A DNA stretch of 64,000 nt from Paramecium octaurelia (lineage: Eukaryota; Ciliophora; Oligohymenophorea; Peniculida; Parameciidae), in contig CAJJDP010000027.1 of the NCBI GenBank assembly GCA_905182995.1, forward strand, positions 3,803 through 67,802. Reading direction: 5' to 3'. The position numbers and the translations under genes are program-made. Shown here in pieces: positions 1-10,929 of the stretch (position 1 is its first letter; the number at the start of each line of letters is the position of its first letter). The notes under the pieces were generated by a model, which had not been told where the DNA came from, ran no database searches, and saw only the letters and a list, made by a program, of their open reading frames with translations.

Positions 1-66
1 CCCAACCCCAACCCCAACCCCAACCCCAAACCCAAACCCAACCCCAACCCCAAAACCCAAACCCTT
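1..66. repeat. Macronuclear telomere, C-rich strand
   Basis: Bases 1-66 are a run of CCCCAA and CCCAAA units in mixed order, the C-rich strand read inward from a chromosome end. The mixture of C4A2 and C3A3 (G4T2/G3T3 on the other strand) is typical of Paramecium; Tetrahymena has pure C4A2. It marks the left end of the window as a real chromosome terminus rather than an arbitrary cut. Confidence 0.97.
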
Positions 67-290
67 GTTAGAGCTGTGCCCTTAAAAACAAACCCTTCTA
101 CTAAACCTAACCACCTTACGTAGCCAAGACAGGACTCCCAATAACCAAAACCAAAGCCAAGTCAGAGAGACTCTGAGATGATCGAGGTAACACCTTAGGG
201 CAACATAGTCCACGGCCGAAAGGCCCCGCCTACCTAGACTATTCCTTTTCCTATTCCGCCTAAGGGGAAGAAGGCAAAAAAATGATTTGG
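67..290. other. GC-richer subtelomeric patch of uncertain origin
   Basis: This segment lies directly beside the telomere and is clearly richer in G and C than anything else in the window. It contains a perfect short hairpin at 214-225 (stem GGCC, loop GAAA, a GNRA-type tetraloop). Read on the minus strand it gives a W-, L-, R- and F-rich peptide (fragment TWLWFWLLGVLSWLRK) whose composition is unlike the nuclear proteins here. Both traits would suit organellar DNA or a structured RNA gene, but I recognise no specific gene. It ends in AT-rich simple sequence near 295-335. Confidence 0.4.
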
Positions 291-340
291 GTTCATTTAT
301 TAAATAAATAAATAAATTATTATTATTATTAATCATCATC

Positions 341-1499
341 TGCAGTTAGCAAATTTTAACGCACAATTGAGAAAATATGGAACTCTAATCTCATACATAG
401 AATGTGAAAATTAATCGCTTTAAAGATTGTGTAATTATCCCTATAATAAGTTGTGAAAGATGATAAAACTATAATAATAAGACGAGTGACATAGAGGGTA
501 AACAAACTAGGAAAACTAATTTTTGTATAATGGTTGTAAAATCATTTGAGTGTTATGAATCAATTTAATATCGTTAAGATTTAAAATTATTAATATCTCT
601 ATAAAGAATTGATGCAAATAGTTTTTGTTTTGAATAATCAAAGCTTACATGATAATTTATGTTGGTTTGGAAACTCTCCCTATATTTAAATTTAATATTA
701 CTATTATGACAATGAGAATACAGTTGTACTTTGGCTTTCAAAAAAGGTCTATGAGATTTGAAACAAAAGGAGCTTTTAGGATTAAGATAATGAGTCCTAA
801 TCTACTCGGGTAGTATTTTAAAAAAGGCAATAGAATGAGGAACGATGGTAGAATTAGTTAAGGAAAAATTAGTTAAATTTTAGATATCACAGCTATTGAT
901 GTGTTTTAAGCAAGAAGACTTAAGAATAAAATCTATCCATGATTACGTTGGAAGAAATTAGTGATTCACTAAAAACTAAGACCTCACTAAATACACTTTA
1001 ATATCCCTTGGGTCATTAGAATAATAATCAATAAATGATGTACAAATTGCCGGATTTGAGTTCTACAAATAAAATTACAAGATGCTAGAATCGAGTTATC
1101 GATTGTGTGTGAGAATAAAAGGGTTACTTAAGAAAGATATCAGGACTAAATATTAGAATAACTAATTCCTTAAAAAATTGATGATCCTTTAAGAATGAAA
1201 AATTAATTTGAATAATGAGATGAAGTGATTCCAATATTTGATTTACCTATAAAATTTCGAATCAGATCATAATTGCAAATTTAATGATAACTAGAAAACT
1301 ATAAATGAATAAAATGAGTTCACATATCTTATTGCTAATTATTAATAATGAAAATAATTTATTAAATTAAATGAATAAATAAATGGAGAAGGAAAGGGTA
1401 GATAGGCAAAAAACAAAATGAAAACATATCAAAAAATGTCGGTTTTTATCTATCTAAAGGTGAATAATAATATTTATGAAATCTTTACATAAATATTAA
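341..1499. other. Subtelomeric AT-rich region, no gene supported
   Basis: About 1.2 kb without a coding frame that I can support on either strand, even allowing TAA/TAG as glutamine. TGA codons break every frame often, and no conserved motif was seen. It is probably decayed subtelomeric sequence. Confidence 0.5.
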
Positions 1500-2359
1500 A
1501 AAGCTATTGAGGCTTTCTCATAGACAATTGAGATTGAATCCATTAAATGTTTTAGCAAATAACAACAATGGTGAATTTAAATATATATCATAAGGATTGT
1601 TTTTGATAAGTTGATAATGTATGATGAGGCTATTGAGGAATACATGTAAGCAATTAAAATCTATCCCAATTATTCTTTGGGTTATAACAACAGAGGTGAA
1701 TATTAATAACTGTTAAATAGAATTATCAGACTTTAAGTTGTAGATGTTTGATTGGGCTTTGGAGGATTACTCGAAAGCTATTTCAATTAACCCATAATTC
1801 CATATTCCATATAATAGCAGAGGTGATCATTCAGATATATTAAAAGGGTTAGTTTATGAACAGTTGAAGTAATATAAAGAGGCTTTAAAAGATTTAGAAA
1901 TTGCACTTCAGATTAACCGCACATAAAAACAGATGTAACTTTTAAACATTACTTACTAGAAAATGTTTATTCTAAATTGAAGATCCATGATGATAAAACC
2001 GATATGGATTATTCAATTCTAATACAATTCATTGAAAAATTTCTCTAGTGCCTTACATTGAACTTAATTAGTAGGAAATATATATTATAATTTGAAAAAA
2101 TTTGATGAAGATATTCAAGATTACTCAAGTGCTATTTTGATTAATCCTTTATATGCTAAAGCATACCATAATAGAGGTGATTGTTCACAATTAATAAATA
2201 GGAAATATTTATAACTTCTTAAAGATATAAGAAGATGCCAATTAGGGTTACTCAAAAGCAGTTAAAATTGAGCCAAAATTGGAGGAGGAGGTAAATAGGT
2301 AGATTTAAAAATTAGGATGCATTTATAGATATTGGATTATCGATGATGCTAACTCGTGA
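1500..2359 (+). pseudogene. Degenerate TPR-repeat gene
   Basis: At least five tetratricopeptide-like units can be read, with phrases such as EEYMQAIKIYPNYSLGYNN, LEDYSKAISINPQFHIPYNS, EALKDLEIALQI, DYSSAILINPLYAKAYHN and YSKAVKIEP. Short GTG...AG intron-like spacers follow the N-R/N-G ends of several units, as in intact Paramecium TPR genes. The gene appears broken. The first unit (AIEAFSQTIEI at about 1503, then NPLNVLANNN) needs a frameshift, and the join into the second unit near 1605 meets a TGA. The last readable frame ends at TGA 2357-2359. I see no complete start. The position just inside the telomere suits a decaying subtelomeric copy of a large TPR family. Part of its 3' end is repeated after the N at 3481. 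Confidence 0.6.
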
Positions 2360-3480
2360 TTAGAAATCATTAATACAAAGAATGTAATTATAGATTATTA
2401 TATTTTTTATGAGAATTCATAATGAATTTCTGAATTTCAGGTTTCCAAAAATTTGTATATGACTGTGTATTAATTGAACCAAAGAAATCCTTTTTCTATT
2501 TTAAATATATAAGCTTTTCAATTTAAAATATAGTTTCTTGTTTTCAACAAATTTATGTTCGTAAAAGTTTTAGTTCAGTCTAAAGAGAAACCTCTCATAG
2601 AGGTATAATTAAAATTTGTCTATGCTCATTTGATTATATATATTTTATTCTGTAATAATTTATAAACTACTACTTTCTCTTTCTCTAAAATCTTCATAAA
2701 AATGGAATTGCTTTTAAGGATATTTAATAATTTGTTCTTAAAGCTAAGTTTTGTGGATTAATGAAGCCCCTATTGTTTTTTGTTGGAATATTCCAATAAT
2801 TTTTTTGGAAAATATATAAATCCTAAAAGATTCAAATTGTTAATCCCTAGCAAATCATTTGAGTAGTAAATTAAATGCATAATTGCACATCTCCTAATTT
2901 CATATTATCAGAAAATATTGACAATATACGTAAAATAGAAATTATTAATTTGCTTTGAATGAGCATTTTTTAAGTTAAAAATGGACGCTTAATAATCAAA
3001 AATATTCAAAATAATAGTTTCTTAAGATGAGTTTGAAAACTGAGCGTAAAGAGTATTGATAATTAGCATTTTCCTAATTTTTTCAAATCTTTTACAAATC
3101 AAATATACATGTCTTTTCCTCTAGACTGATTAATTCACATGATTACTTATTTTTAAATTATTTTTTGAATAGATGATAAACTTTTCTGATAATTCGTTAA
3201 GCTATTACAAAGTATAAAGAAACTTCAACTCAAGTATATCACAAAGTATTAATAACCTAAATGTCACATTATATTAAGTATGTTAATTATTTGAACCTTC
3301 AATTTAGAGAAGTATACTTTTTCAATAAGGGTATTTTATTAATCTTCTACTTTTGGTAGTTTATCGTCTTTGTTAAAGTATGGAAATTTTATTTAATGAA
3401 ATACTCTCGGCTTTCTTTATTATTTGTTGTATGCTTGTATTTTATTATAAAAATTATGCAATTTATTTAATTACTGCTAT
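2056..3480. repeat. First copy of 1425-bp duplication flanking an N
   Basis: This 1425-bp block is repeated, apparently without change, at 3482-4906, with only the single N at 3481 between the copies. It includes the 3' part of the TPR pseudogene and about 1.1 kb of AT-rich sequence. It ends 25 bp into the coding sequence of the PDI-like gene (ATGCAATTT near 3456), which is complete only in the second copy. A duplication whose junction coincides exactly with an N is most simply two overlapping contig ends joined without merging. Confidence 0.9.
2360..3455. other. AT-rich subtelomeric DNA, no gene seen
   Basis: Between the end of the TPR pseudogene and the partial start of the PDI-like gene there is about 1.1 kb with no supportable coding frame. 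The same stretch recurs at 3786-4881. Confidence 0.5.
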
Positions 3481-3481
3481 N
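3481..3481. other. Assembly gap marker (single N)
   Basis: The single undefined base sits exactly between the two copies of the 1425-bp repeat, as expected for a scaffold join rather than for a biological feature. Confidence 0.95.
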
Positions 3482-4906
3482 CATTGAACTTAATTAGTAG
3501 GAAATATATATTATAATTTGAAAAAATTTGATGAAGATATTCAAGATTACTCAAGTGCTATTTTGATTAATCCTTTATATGCTAAAGCATACCATAATAG
3601 AGGTGATTGTTCACAATTAATAAATAGGAAATATTTATAACTTCTTAAAGATATAAGAAGATGCCAATTAGGGTTACTCAAAAGCAGTTAAAATTGAGCC
3701 AAAATTGGAGGAGGAGGTAAATAGGTAGATTTAAAAATTAGGATGCATTTATAGATATTGGATTATCGATGATGCTAACTCGTGATTAGAAATCATTAAT
3801 ACAAAGAATGTAATTATAGATTATTATATTTTTTATGAGAATTCATAATGAATTTCTGAATTTCAGGTTTCCAAAAATTTGTATATGACTGTGTATTAAT
3901 TGAACCAAAGAAATCCTTTTTCTATTTTAAATATATAAGCTTTTCAATTTAAAATATAGTTTCTTGTTTTCAACAAATTTATGTTCGTAAAAGTTTTAGT
4001 TCAGTCTAAAGAGAAACCTCTCATAGAGGTATAATTAAAATTTGTCTATGCTCATTTGATTATATATATTTTATTCTGTAATAATTTATAAACTACTACT
4101 TTCTCTTTCTCTAAAATCTTCATAAAAATGGAATTGCTTTTAAGGATATTTAATAATTTGTTCTTAAAGCTAAGTTTTGTGGATTAATGAAGCCCCTATT
4201 GTTTTTTGTTGGAATATTCCAATAATTTTTTTGGAAAATATATAAATCCTAAAAGATTCAAATTGTTAATCCCTAGCAAATCATTTGAGTAGTAAATTAA
4301 ATGCATAATTGCACATCTCCTAATTTCATATTATCAGAAAATATTGACAATATACGTAAAATAGAAATTATTAATTTGCTTTGAATGAGCATTTTTTAAG
4401 TTAAAAATGGACGCTTAATAATCAAAAATATTCAAAATAATAGTTTCTTAAGATGAGTTTGAAAACTGAGCGTAAAGAGTATTGATAATTAGCATTTTCC
4501 TAATTTTTTCAAATCTTTTACAAATCAAATATACATGTCTTTTCCTCTAGACTGATTAATTCACATGATTACTTATTTTTAAATTATTTTTTGAATAGAT
4601 GATAAACTTTTCTGATAATTCGTTAAGCTATTACAAAGTATAAAGAAACTTCAACTCAAGTATATCACAAAGTATTAATAACCTAAATGTCACATTATAT
4701 TAAGTATGTTAATTATTTGAACCTTCAATTTAGAGAAGTATACTTTTTCAATAAGGGTATTTTATTAATCTTCTACTTTTGGTAGTTTATCGTCTTTGTT
4801 AAAGTATGGAAATTTTATTTAATGAAATACTCTCGGCTTTCTTTATTATTTGTTGTATGCTTGTATTTTATTATAAAAATTATGCAATTTATTTAATTAC
4901 TGCTAT
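3482..4906. repeat. Second copy of 1425-bp duplication
   Basis: This copy repeats 2056-3480 and runs continuously into the intact PDI-like gene. It is therefore the copy to trust for gene structure. Bases 3482-3785 repeat the 3' end of the TPR pseudogene, and the remainder up to 4881 is non-coding AT-rich DNA. Confidence 0.9.
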
Positions 4907-5916
4907 TGTTCTTAGCTTCTGCATCCATTAATGAACTAAATTCAAAAAATTTCGAATAGTTTATTGATCAATACCCTTATGCATTAATACATTTTTACAG
5001 AGGCTATGATTGTGAAAAATGCAATGAAGTTGACTTAGTAATTGAAAAAGTTTCAATCAACTTTAAAGAAAAATTGCTTGGATTTGGAAAAATAAATTGT
5101 ACCAAAAACCCTTTATTTATTAAAAGATTTGGAATCAATAAATACCCAGCTCTTATTTTTTTCAGATAAGGAGATGTAGAAGTTTATGAAGGCTTAAAGT
5201 CATATACAGCGCTTTTTTAATGGCTAAAAGAAAATTTAAGGCCCCTAGTTCATATCATAGAAGATACTCGCTCATTATAAGAATTCTTAACAGAAAAAGT
5301 TGCTTTAGTCTATTTTGCTTCTGAGAATGAGTTTATTGATCCATTTATCCTCATGAAAATGAAAGAAGTAAATATGAAATACTCATTGTTTTATATGGTG
5401 TTGGCTAAGTCGCCAATCATAAGAAGAGAATTTGACATTGAAGATGGAACAAATTTAGTGATATTTCCTTAAAATGGAGAACCTAAAAAATATCAAGGAT
5501 ACATTTAAGAGTATAAATTTGATTAATTCTCTAAGCATGGAAAATTATTTGATCCAGGAAGCACTGCCATTAATTTATACTGGAACAGATTTGGAAATTT
5601 AGCATATAATGAAAAATCAGATGCCATATCTTCTAATTTTTGATGAAATGAATTAAGATTATGTTGAAATAGCATAGAGAAACCAATATTTTGTTAAATT
5701 ATTTATTTTTGATATCAAAGACACAGAAGCAATCGAAATATTTTCTTAGCTTCTTTAATTGAAGATCAATGTTAATTATATTTATTTTCATGAGACTAAG
5801 TAGAGATTAAATTTATTTATAGAAACAAAAAAACTTAGTAAATAACTAAAAAGGATATATAAGTTGTTATTTGGGACTATATAGATAGAGAAGATGGAAT
5901 CAGATTTGATATTTGA
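4882..5916 (+). CDS. PDI-like secreted/ER thioredoxin-fold protein
   Basis: A predicted ER-lumen protein of about 327 aa. The start at 4882 gives a good signal peptide (MQFIQLLLLFLASAS). A thioredoxin domain follows, with CEKC at residues 44-47 in place of the usual CGHC and the cis-Pro strand IPALIFF-like at KYPALIFF. The second half resembles the inactive b domains of PDI (LPLIYTGTDLEI, QMPYLLIFDE). Two introns are inferred: 25 nt from about 5507 (GTATAAATTT to CTAAG), which restores the frame, and 26 nt near 5840. Without the second intron the frame instead runs on to TGA 6044-6046. An in-frame ATG at 4823 is possible but would spoil the signal peptide. The CEKC centre suggests weak or altered redox activity. 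The family assignment is good; the 3' end is uncertain. Confidence 0.75.
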
Positions 5917-6195
5917 TTAATTAAAAATTATTTCTATCATTGGAGGAGATTTATAATAATTTTAAATGTGTTTTTTAATTATTTTTATCCTTAGTTTAAA
6001 TATTTCTAATGTAAATCACAATATATAGAATTACATTAAGGAATGAAAGTATAAGAAATAGAGACTTCAGAAAATAGTAGAAATGTTTAATCTAAGTTTA
6101 TACTGTATTTTATGCATTTTCTTTGTTTGTTTAATTCTCATAAAAATGATTCCCTAATAATAAAATATCATGTTTTTTATTATATAATAATTCTT

Positions 6196-9072
6196 TCATG
6201 AGATCATCTATAAAGTTTAAATAACTGTTAGGTCTTATGATAAATTATGCTTAAGAATATAATCTTAAATTTTTTGTTTAAAAAATTGTTGAAGATTGTG
6301 TTCATTATGCATTTAAGTGTTTCTAATCTTTTCTTTTCTAATGCTTGCCCTATGTTATGAAAGTCTTTAATTTGGAGTAAGTACTGTAATAGTTTTTTGA
6401 ATAAATTGCTTTTTTGAAAATCTGGCATATTATGTTGCAATTTAAGTAAAATATTAGATGAATATATTCGGTTATACATAGTCAATTATTAGTAAAAATG
6501 CTATTACATTTAATTTTCTAGGATATAATTATATTAAATTACATAGATTTTTCAGACTCCAATATTTCTGATTTTTTCATCCAACTTTATATATATTTTT
6601 CAAAAGAGATGCTATTTTATTAAACAAATGAGAAGAAATTATCTCTTGCTAAAATTATAAATCTGTTTAGTATGCTGACAATTTAAATTTCGATTCTAAA
6701 TTTGTTTTCAAGTATTTCGTTCATTTCTGGCTCTAATAAATCACTCAGTATCACCTAAATTAAACCTGAAAATATTGCTATGTCCTATCTATTATTATTC
6801 AAGAGCATTAAAATCAAAGTTGTTGTAAGACCTAATACAGAATTTTTCACATTTGTATCCCTTTATGAATACCTAGATTCCAAATACGGTATGTGATTGG
6901 AGAAATCATTCAATGAAAAAGTATTCAATAAATATAATTCTTCAATAATTGAAATAATTATGCAAGAATTTATTTATGAGGTATCAGACAATAAACTTTC
7001 TAAGTTTTACTATAAGATGCTTATTAATTGATCAATAGGAAAATTTTATAACTATTCATCGTATTCTCTTAAAAGTAACAGCGCTAACTCCAAAATACAT
7101 GCTTATTTTGAATTGATGTTATTAACAACTAGTACAAGAGCCATTTAGAATATGTGTGGGATTTTAGTTCCGAGAGGATACGCAACAATTAGGGTTTTCA
7201 ACATCTAACAAACCTAATCAATTATCAATAAATTTTCCTCGGCTTCTTAAAATTTTGATTACATCAATTAAAAAAGTCCACTATTTTCTATTGCACGAAC
7301 CACAACTTCTGTTGATTCACTTTGACATTTTTCAATTAGTTTAGAGAGCAAATCTAACAAAGGTGTGATAATTGTTGTTCTTTTTAGACACTTAAGAAGT
7401 GCAACTATATATGGGCAGACCGTAACCAATATTTAACTCCATTAGATGTTTCCTTAATAATTAGCAGCCACCTATTTTATACAAAGTAATGATTGATATT
7501 GAATTATGCTGTCTTGAGACGTAGATAATAGATTTCCTGCTACTTATAGAGAAGATAATATTTAATTCTGATCTAAAATAAGAATTAATCTATTTAATAG
7601 AATAGATAATCTTCTTTAATGATGAAGTTGATTTGACGTTTGCAAGTATTAGATAATTATAGGATATTAGATTTAAAATTAGAATTTTAGCTTTGATTAG
7701 ATTCTTGGAATTAAACCAATGAGTATCAATAAACTTTCTAAAACATTTGGATTTATTTAAAATTATGCTTAAATTGTCTAATCAATATATCCTTAAAGTA
7801 AATTTGAACAAATTGATGGAGCTCTGACGATGAGAAGTTCCGCAGCAATCAATGCTAAACTAAAAATTTCAGCATCTTTTGGATGCAAAATTTTTTCAAA
7901 TTCATTTTCTTCTTCTTATTCAATCATGTCTTCAATACTGATTTCATTTGATGAAGTTATTAATGTTAAAAATCTTTAGATGAAGTTTTGGCTCTCTTTT
8001 TCAAAAAATTACTTTACAATTGTATCAACTACTTATTTCTCTTTTAAGACTAATTATTTCTCCTACTCAGTATTCTTTTTCATATTAAGCAACAATAAAT
8101 CATCAGTTAAAAAAAATTATGATAGTTTAAGGAATCTTATAAAGGAAATTAAACCTCCTTTAGTAATAATTTTTTTATTGGAATTTATTGTTATACTTAA
8201 CATTTACAAATAATCTGGTAAATTTTAGGTTATTTAAAAAGGGTAATTAGCAACCAATTTAGAACATTTAGAAATTAAATGTGTAATATTCTTATGATAT
8301 TATTATTATGAGTCGCTTTATAATAAGATGGCAATTTTTTGTAACATTGAACTAAAAATTTACTATATTTCATCTTTAAAAACATTTGAATGATAGGATA
8401 AGATAAAATTAGTAAACATTTTATCAAGTAGAAGCAAAGATTACTATGTATAATTATTTAGATTATCAGCTCTGACCCATAATGTGGCAATTTTTGACCA
8501 TAGGCAATTATATTAATCATTTTTTTATTGATTTTTAGGCATAATTTTGAATATTTGTTTTAGGAATTATAATAATTGTTCATCCAAATTATTCACTTCC
8601 AATTATTGATTAATATATTTTAATAATAATGGATATTTAAAAGGGTAGTCACTTGAGCAGATTTCCTACATATTTCAATTTATATTTTACATATAAAATT
8701 TATAAAATTTCCTATTTGAGTTGACCTACTTGTTCTTAACAGTAGAATTATAATACTAATTCCTTGATTTAATTTTTCTAATTTTCTGCAAAATAGTCTA
8801 AAATAAGAAAGTCAAATACTTTATCTTTTCTCACAACCAACCATCTATTTAAAAGCTTTCCACCTACGTTTAATAACATTTTTTAAATGGATTATTGTGA
8901 AAAATTTAATCTAGCTATTCTATTATTATGTCTATATCAATTCCAATAAATAACCACATAAATTAGCATCCTATTCTTCAAGCAGATTCAAATCTTTTTC
9001 AGCGCTTATTCTTTAATTCTGATCGATAGAAGTATATGCAACTATTATTCTTTCATAAATATTGTTTAACAT
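6196..9072 (-). CDS. Importin-beta superfamily karyopherin (importin-11 like)
   Basis: A predicted nuclear transport receptor of about 934 aa. The N-terminus starts MLNNIYERIIVAYTS and has the importin-N pattern (TSIDQNQRISAEKDL, then IIHLKNVIKRRW). A long series of HEAT-type helical pairs follows, with an acidic segment after SSNEISIEDM and a C-terminal motif, SWMKKSEILESEKS, of the type seen in importin-9/-11. Three introns are inferred: 8798-8819 (22 nt), 8666-8690 (25 nt) and 6518-6542 (25 nt). The last removes an apparent TGA at 6482 and joins the true C-terminus. Length and layout fit the importin-7/8/9/11 group better than importin beta-1, a separate gene at 45-48 kb. The exact subfamily is inferred from hand reading only. 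Start and stop are firm. Confidence 0.85.
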
Positions 9073-9565
9073 TAAAAATATAAAATATTAAGATTTATTT
9101 TGATTAAAAATCAATATAATTGCTATGAGAAAGAATTCAATTTTTATTTCTATTTATTTATCTGAATTATAATCTGTCATAAAACTATCAGCTCTTATCC
9201 AAAAAAAAATTGATGTTTGAGTATTAATATGATTTTGCATATTCTTAATAAATCTACTAGTCTCTGATCTCTCACCTTCCTAAAACGAACTAAATTAGAA
9301 CAAAATTTCCACTTTTTAAAGTAATTTGTTATATTCCACAATATCATAACAAACTTGTCTTGTTAAAATTAAATTCCTGAAGTTTAAGATTTGTAAAGTT
9401 CCTCTATTAGATTTATTAGATGCTATTTAATTCTTTTTCATTTTGCTTTAAGTATAATTATTTATCTTTATTGCTTCTAAATATATTTACTCATAAATAG
9501 ATATCGTAGCAATTTCTATTGATAAGGCTTCTGCATAATTATAAAATTACATATAAATATTAATA
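9073..9565. other. Intergenic, AT-rich
   Basis: About 490 bp separates the divergently transcribed karyopherin and the next small gene, so it probably carries both promoters. No motif was recognised and no coding frame is supported. Confidence 0.5.
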
Positions 9566-9883
9566 ATGTAAAATCAATAATTTGGTAGCGATGCAAAAGC
9601 ATACAAAGAATAAGCACAGTAGAGAAAACAACAAAAAATTGAAAAGCTTTGGAATGAAATAAATAACAACCCAGAATTAAGGCCAGTATTTGTTGTAATC
9701 TGATTGTAGCAATTCCTTTAATTGAAAAAAAAAATAACGACTTCGCACAACAAAAGAGAAGAGACAACTGGGATGATTATGAGTATGAAAGAAGAATATA
9801 ACTAATTAAAGGCTGATATCAAAGAGTTTCTGAAAAAATAAAACAAAATAAAATCAGTCAATAATCCTGCTAATAATAAATGA
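9566..9883 (+). CDS. Small coiled-coil protein, unknown function
   Basis: A 97-aa reading frame starting MQNQQFGSDAKAYKEQ, with one 24-nt intron at 9686-9709 (GTATTT to TTGTAG) and stop TGA 9881-9883. The protein is charged and helical (KKQNKIKSV near the C-terminus). It could be the N-terminal part of a longer gene continuing into 9900-10360, where SNARE-like helical pieces can be read in more than one frame, but I could not find introns of normal size that join them. Moderate confidence that it is coding; function unknown. Confidence 0.5.
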
Positions 9884-10361
9884 CAAAGCATTATCAGTTT
9901 TATTTAACTATATAAATATTATTTGCTCGACAATTCTCAAACTAGAGGAATTCAAGAGGTCAACGAAAGCTATACAGAAATCTCATCACAATGAAGCACA
10001 AATCTCAGAGCTTTTGATTCACGAAAATTAAATTCGTAAACTTCATACCTGCTGGAACAGTCTTATATTTTGGGTAAAAATATTCAAAATGTTATTAAAT
10101 TAATCGTTTTCATTTATACAAAGCTATTATAAAGAAATCCAGATGATTTCAAATATTTATTAATTTAGCAGCAGACAAGATATAGTTCATAACCTTGAGT
10201 TCAAACTTCATGAGAGTCCTTTAAATATATCATATTTATTGAGAGGATTGATAAAGAAAAAAGATAATAGATTAATTGAAATTAATAATAAAATACCATG
10301 GCAATTTAAAAGGAATTGTGAAACGGCAGGTACATTCTTAATTAATTTTTGTTATTAATGA
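9884..10361 (+). other. Unresolved coding-like segment (SNARE-like helices)
   Basis: Charged helical fragments are readable: LEEFKRSTKAIQKSHHNEAQ with NEAQISELLIHENQIRKL in one frame, LLDNSQTRGIQEV and LGKNIQNVIKLIVFIY in another. The order vaguely recalls Vti1-type SNAREs. One frame is open to TGA 10359-10361. I could not build a convincing spliced model, so this may be a misread gene with unusual introns, a 3' extension of the 9566 gene, or decayed sequence. Confidence 0.25.
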
Positions 10362-10687
10362 AGAGAATTTATATATTCATTTATTTAGTATTTTTAAGCA
10401 AATACTATAATTATGAGCAGTTTCAAAAAGAATTTAATAAATTTTTCTTTGTGGATAAATTACTATAACCTTTAATTTTAGATTCTCTTCATCATAAACC
10501 AAAAATGGTGTTATTTCTAGACATTGATGCCTATTTTTAATTTTCGAGAAAATATAAAAACTAATTCTTCATAGTATCAATTTTTAGAAAATATAACTTA
10601 CAAGCGAAATTGATATTACTTTTATAACACTTAGTCTTTAAGACTTAGATGAGTTTTATTTACTTATTTCAATATGCAATTATTTGA
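10358..10687 (+). CDS. Short ORF with hydrophobic N-terminus, doubtful
   Basis: A 109-aa frame starting MKRIYIFIYLVFLSKYYN, which could be a signal or anchor segment, followed by charged and hydrophobic stretches (KPKMVLFLDIDAYFQF) and TGA 10685-10687. TGA is the only stop in this code and the DNA is AT-rich, so frames of this length arise by chance. It overlaps the end of the preceding open frame by a few bases. Treat as doubtful. Confidence 0.25.
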
Positions 10688-10929
10688 TCTCTAACTTATT
10701 ATGTTCAATTCATCTTGAATAATAATATTAAAGCATCTTCATGACTTCTGTGATAACTAAATATAATGTTATAATAGAGTTATGAATAATAATAAATAGA
10801 ATATCAAGAAATTTGTATCATTTATCGCATAATAATTTCACAAAAGTTGTAATAGCTTGAGAGGTTTACTTTAAATTTTTTTTAATAGATTAGAGGGGAC
10901 CTAATCTCTATTCGAAAACATCAATTTAT

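Noticed and set aside
5550..5660. Apparent frameshift or pseudogene in the PDI-like gene
   Set aside because: A normal 25-nt intron (from about 5507, GTATAAATTT to CTAAG) restores the frame into conserved PDI-like sequence.
7980..8213. Plus-strand 77-aa open frame
   Set aside because: Antisense to the continuous HEAT-repeat coding frame of the importin-11-like gene.
9516..9767. Minus-strand 83-aa hydrophobic open frame
   Set aside because: It is antisense to the first exon and intron of the small gene 9566-9883 and has no recognisable protein features.
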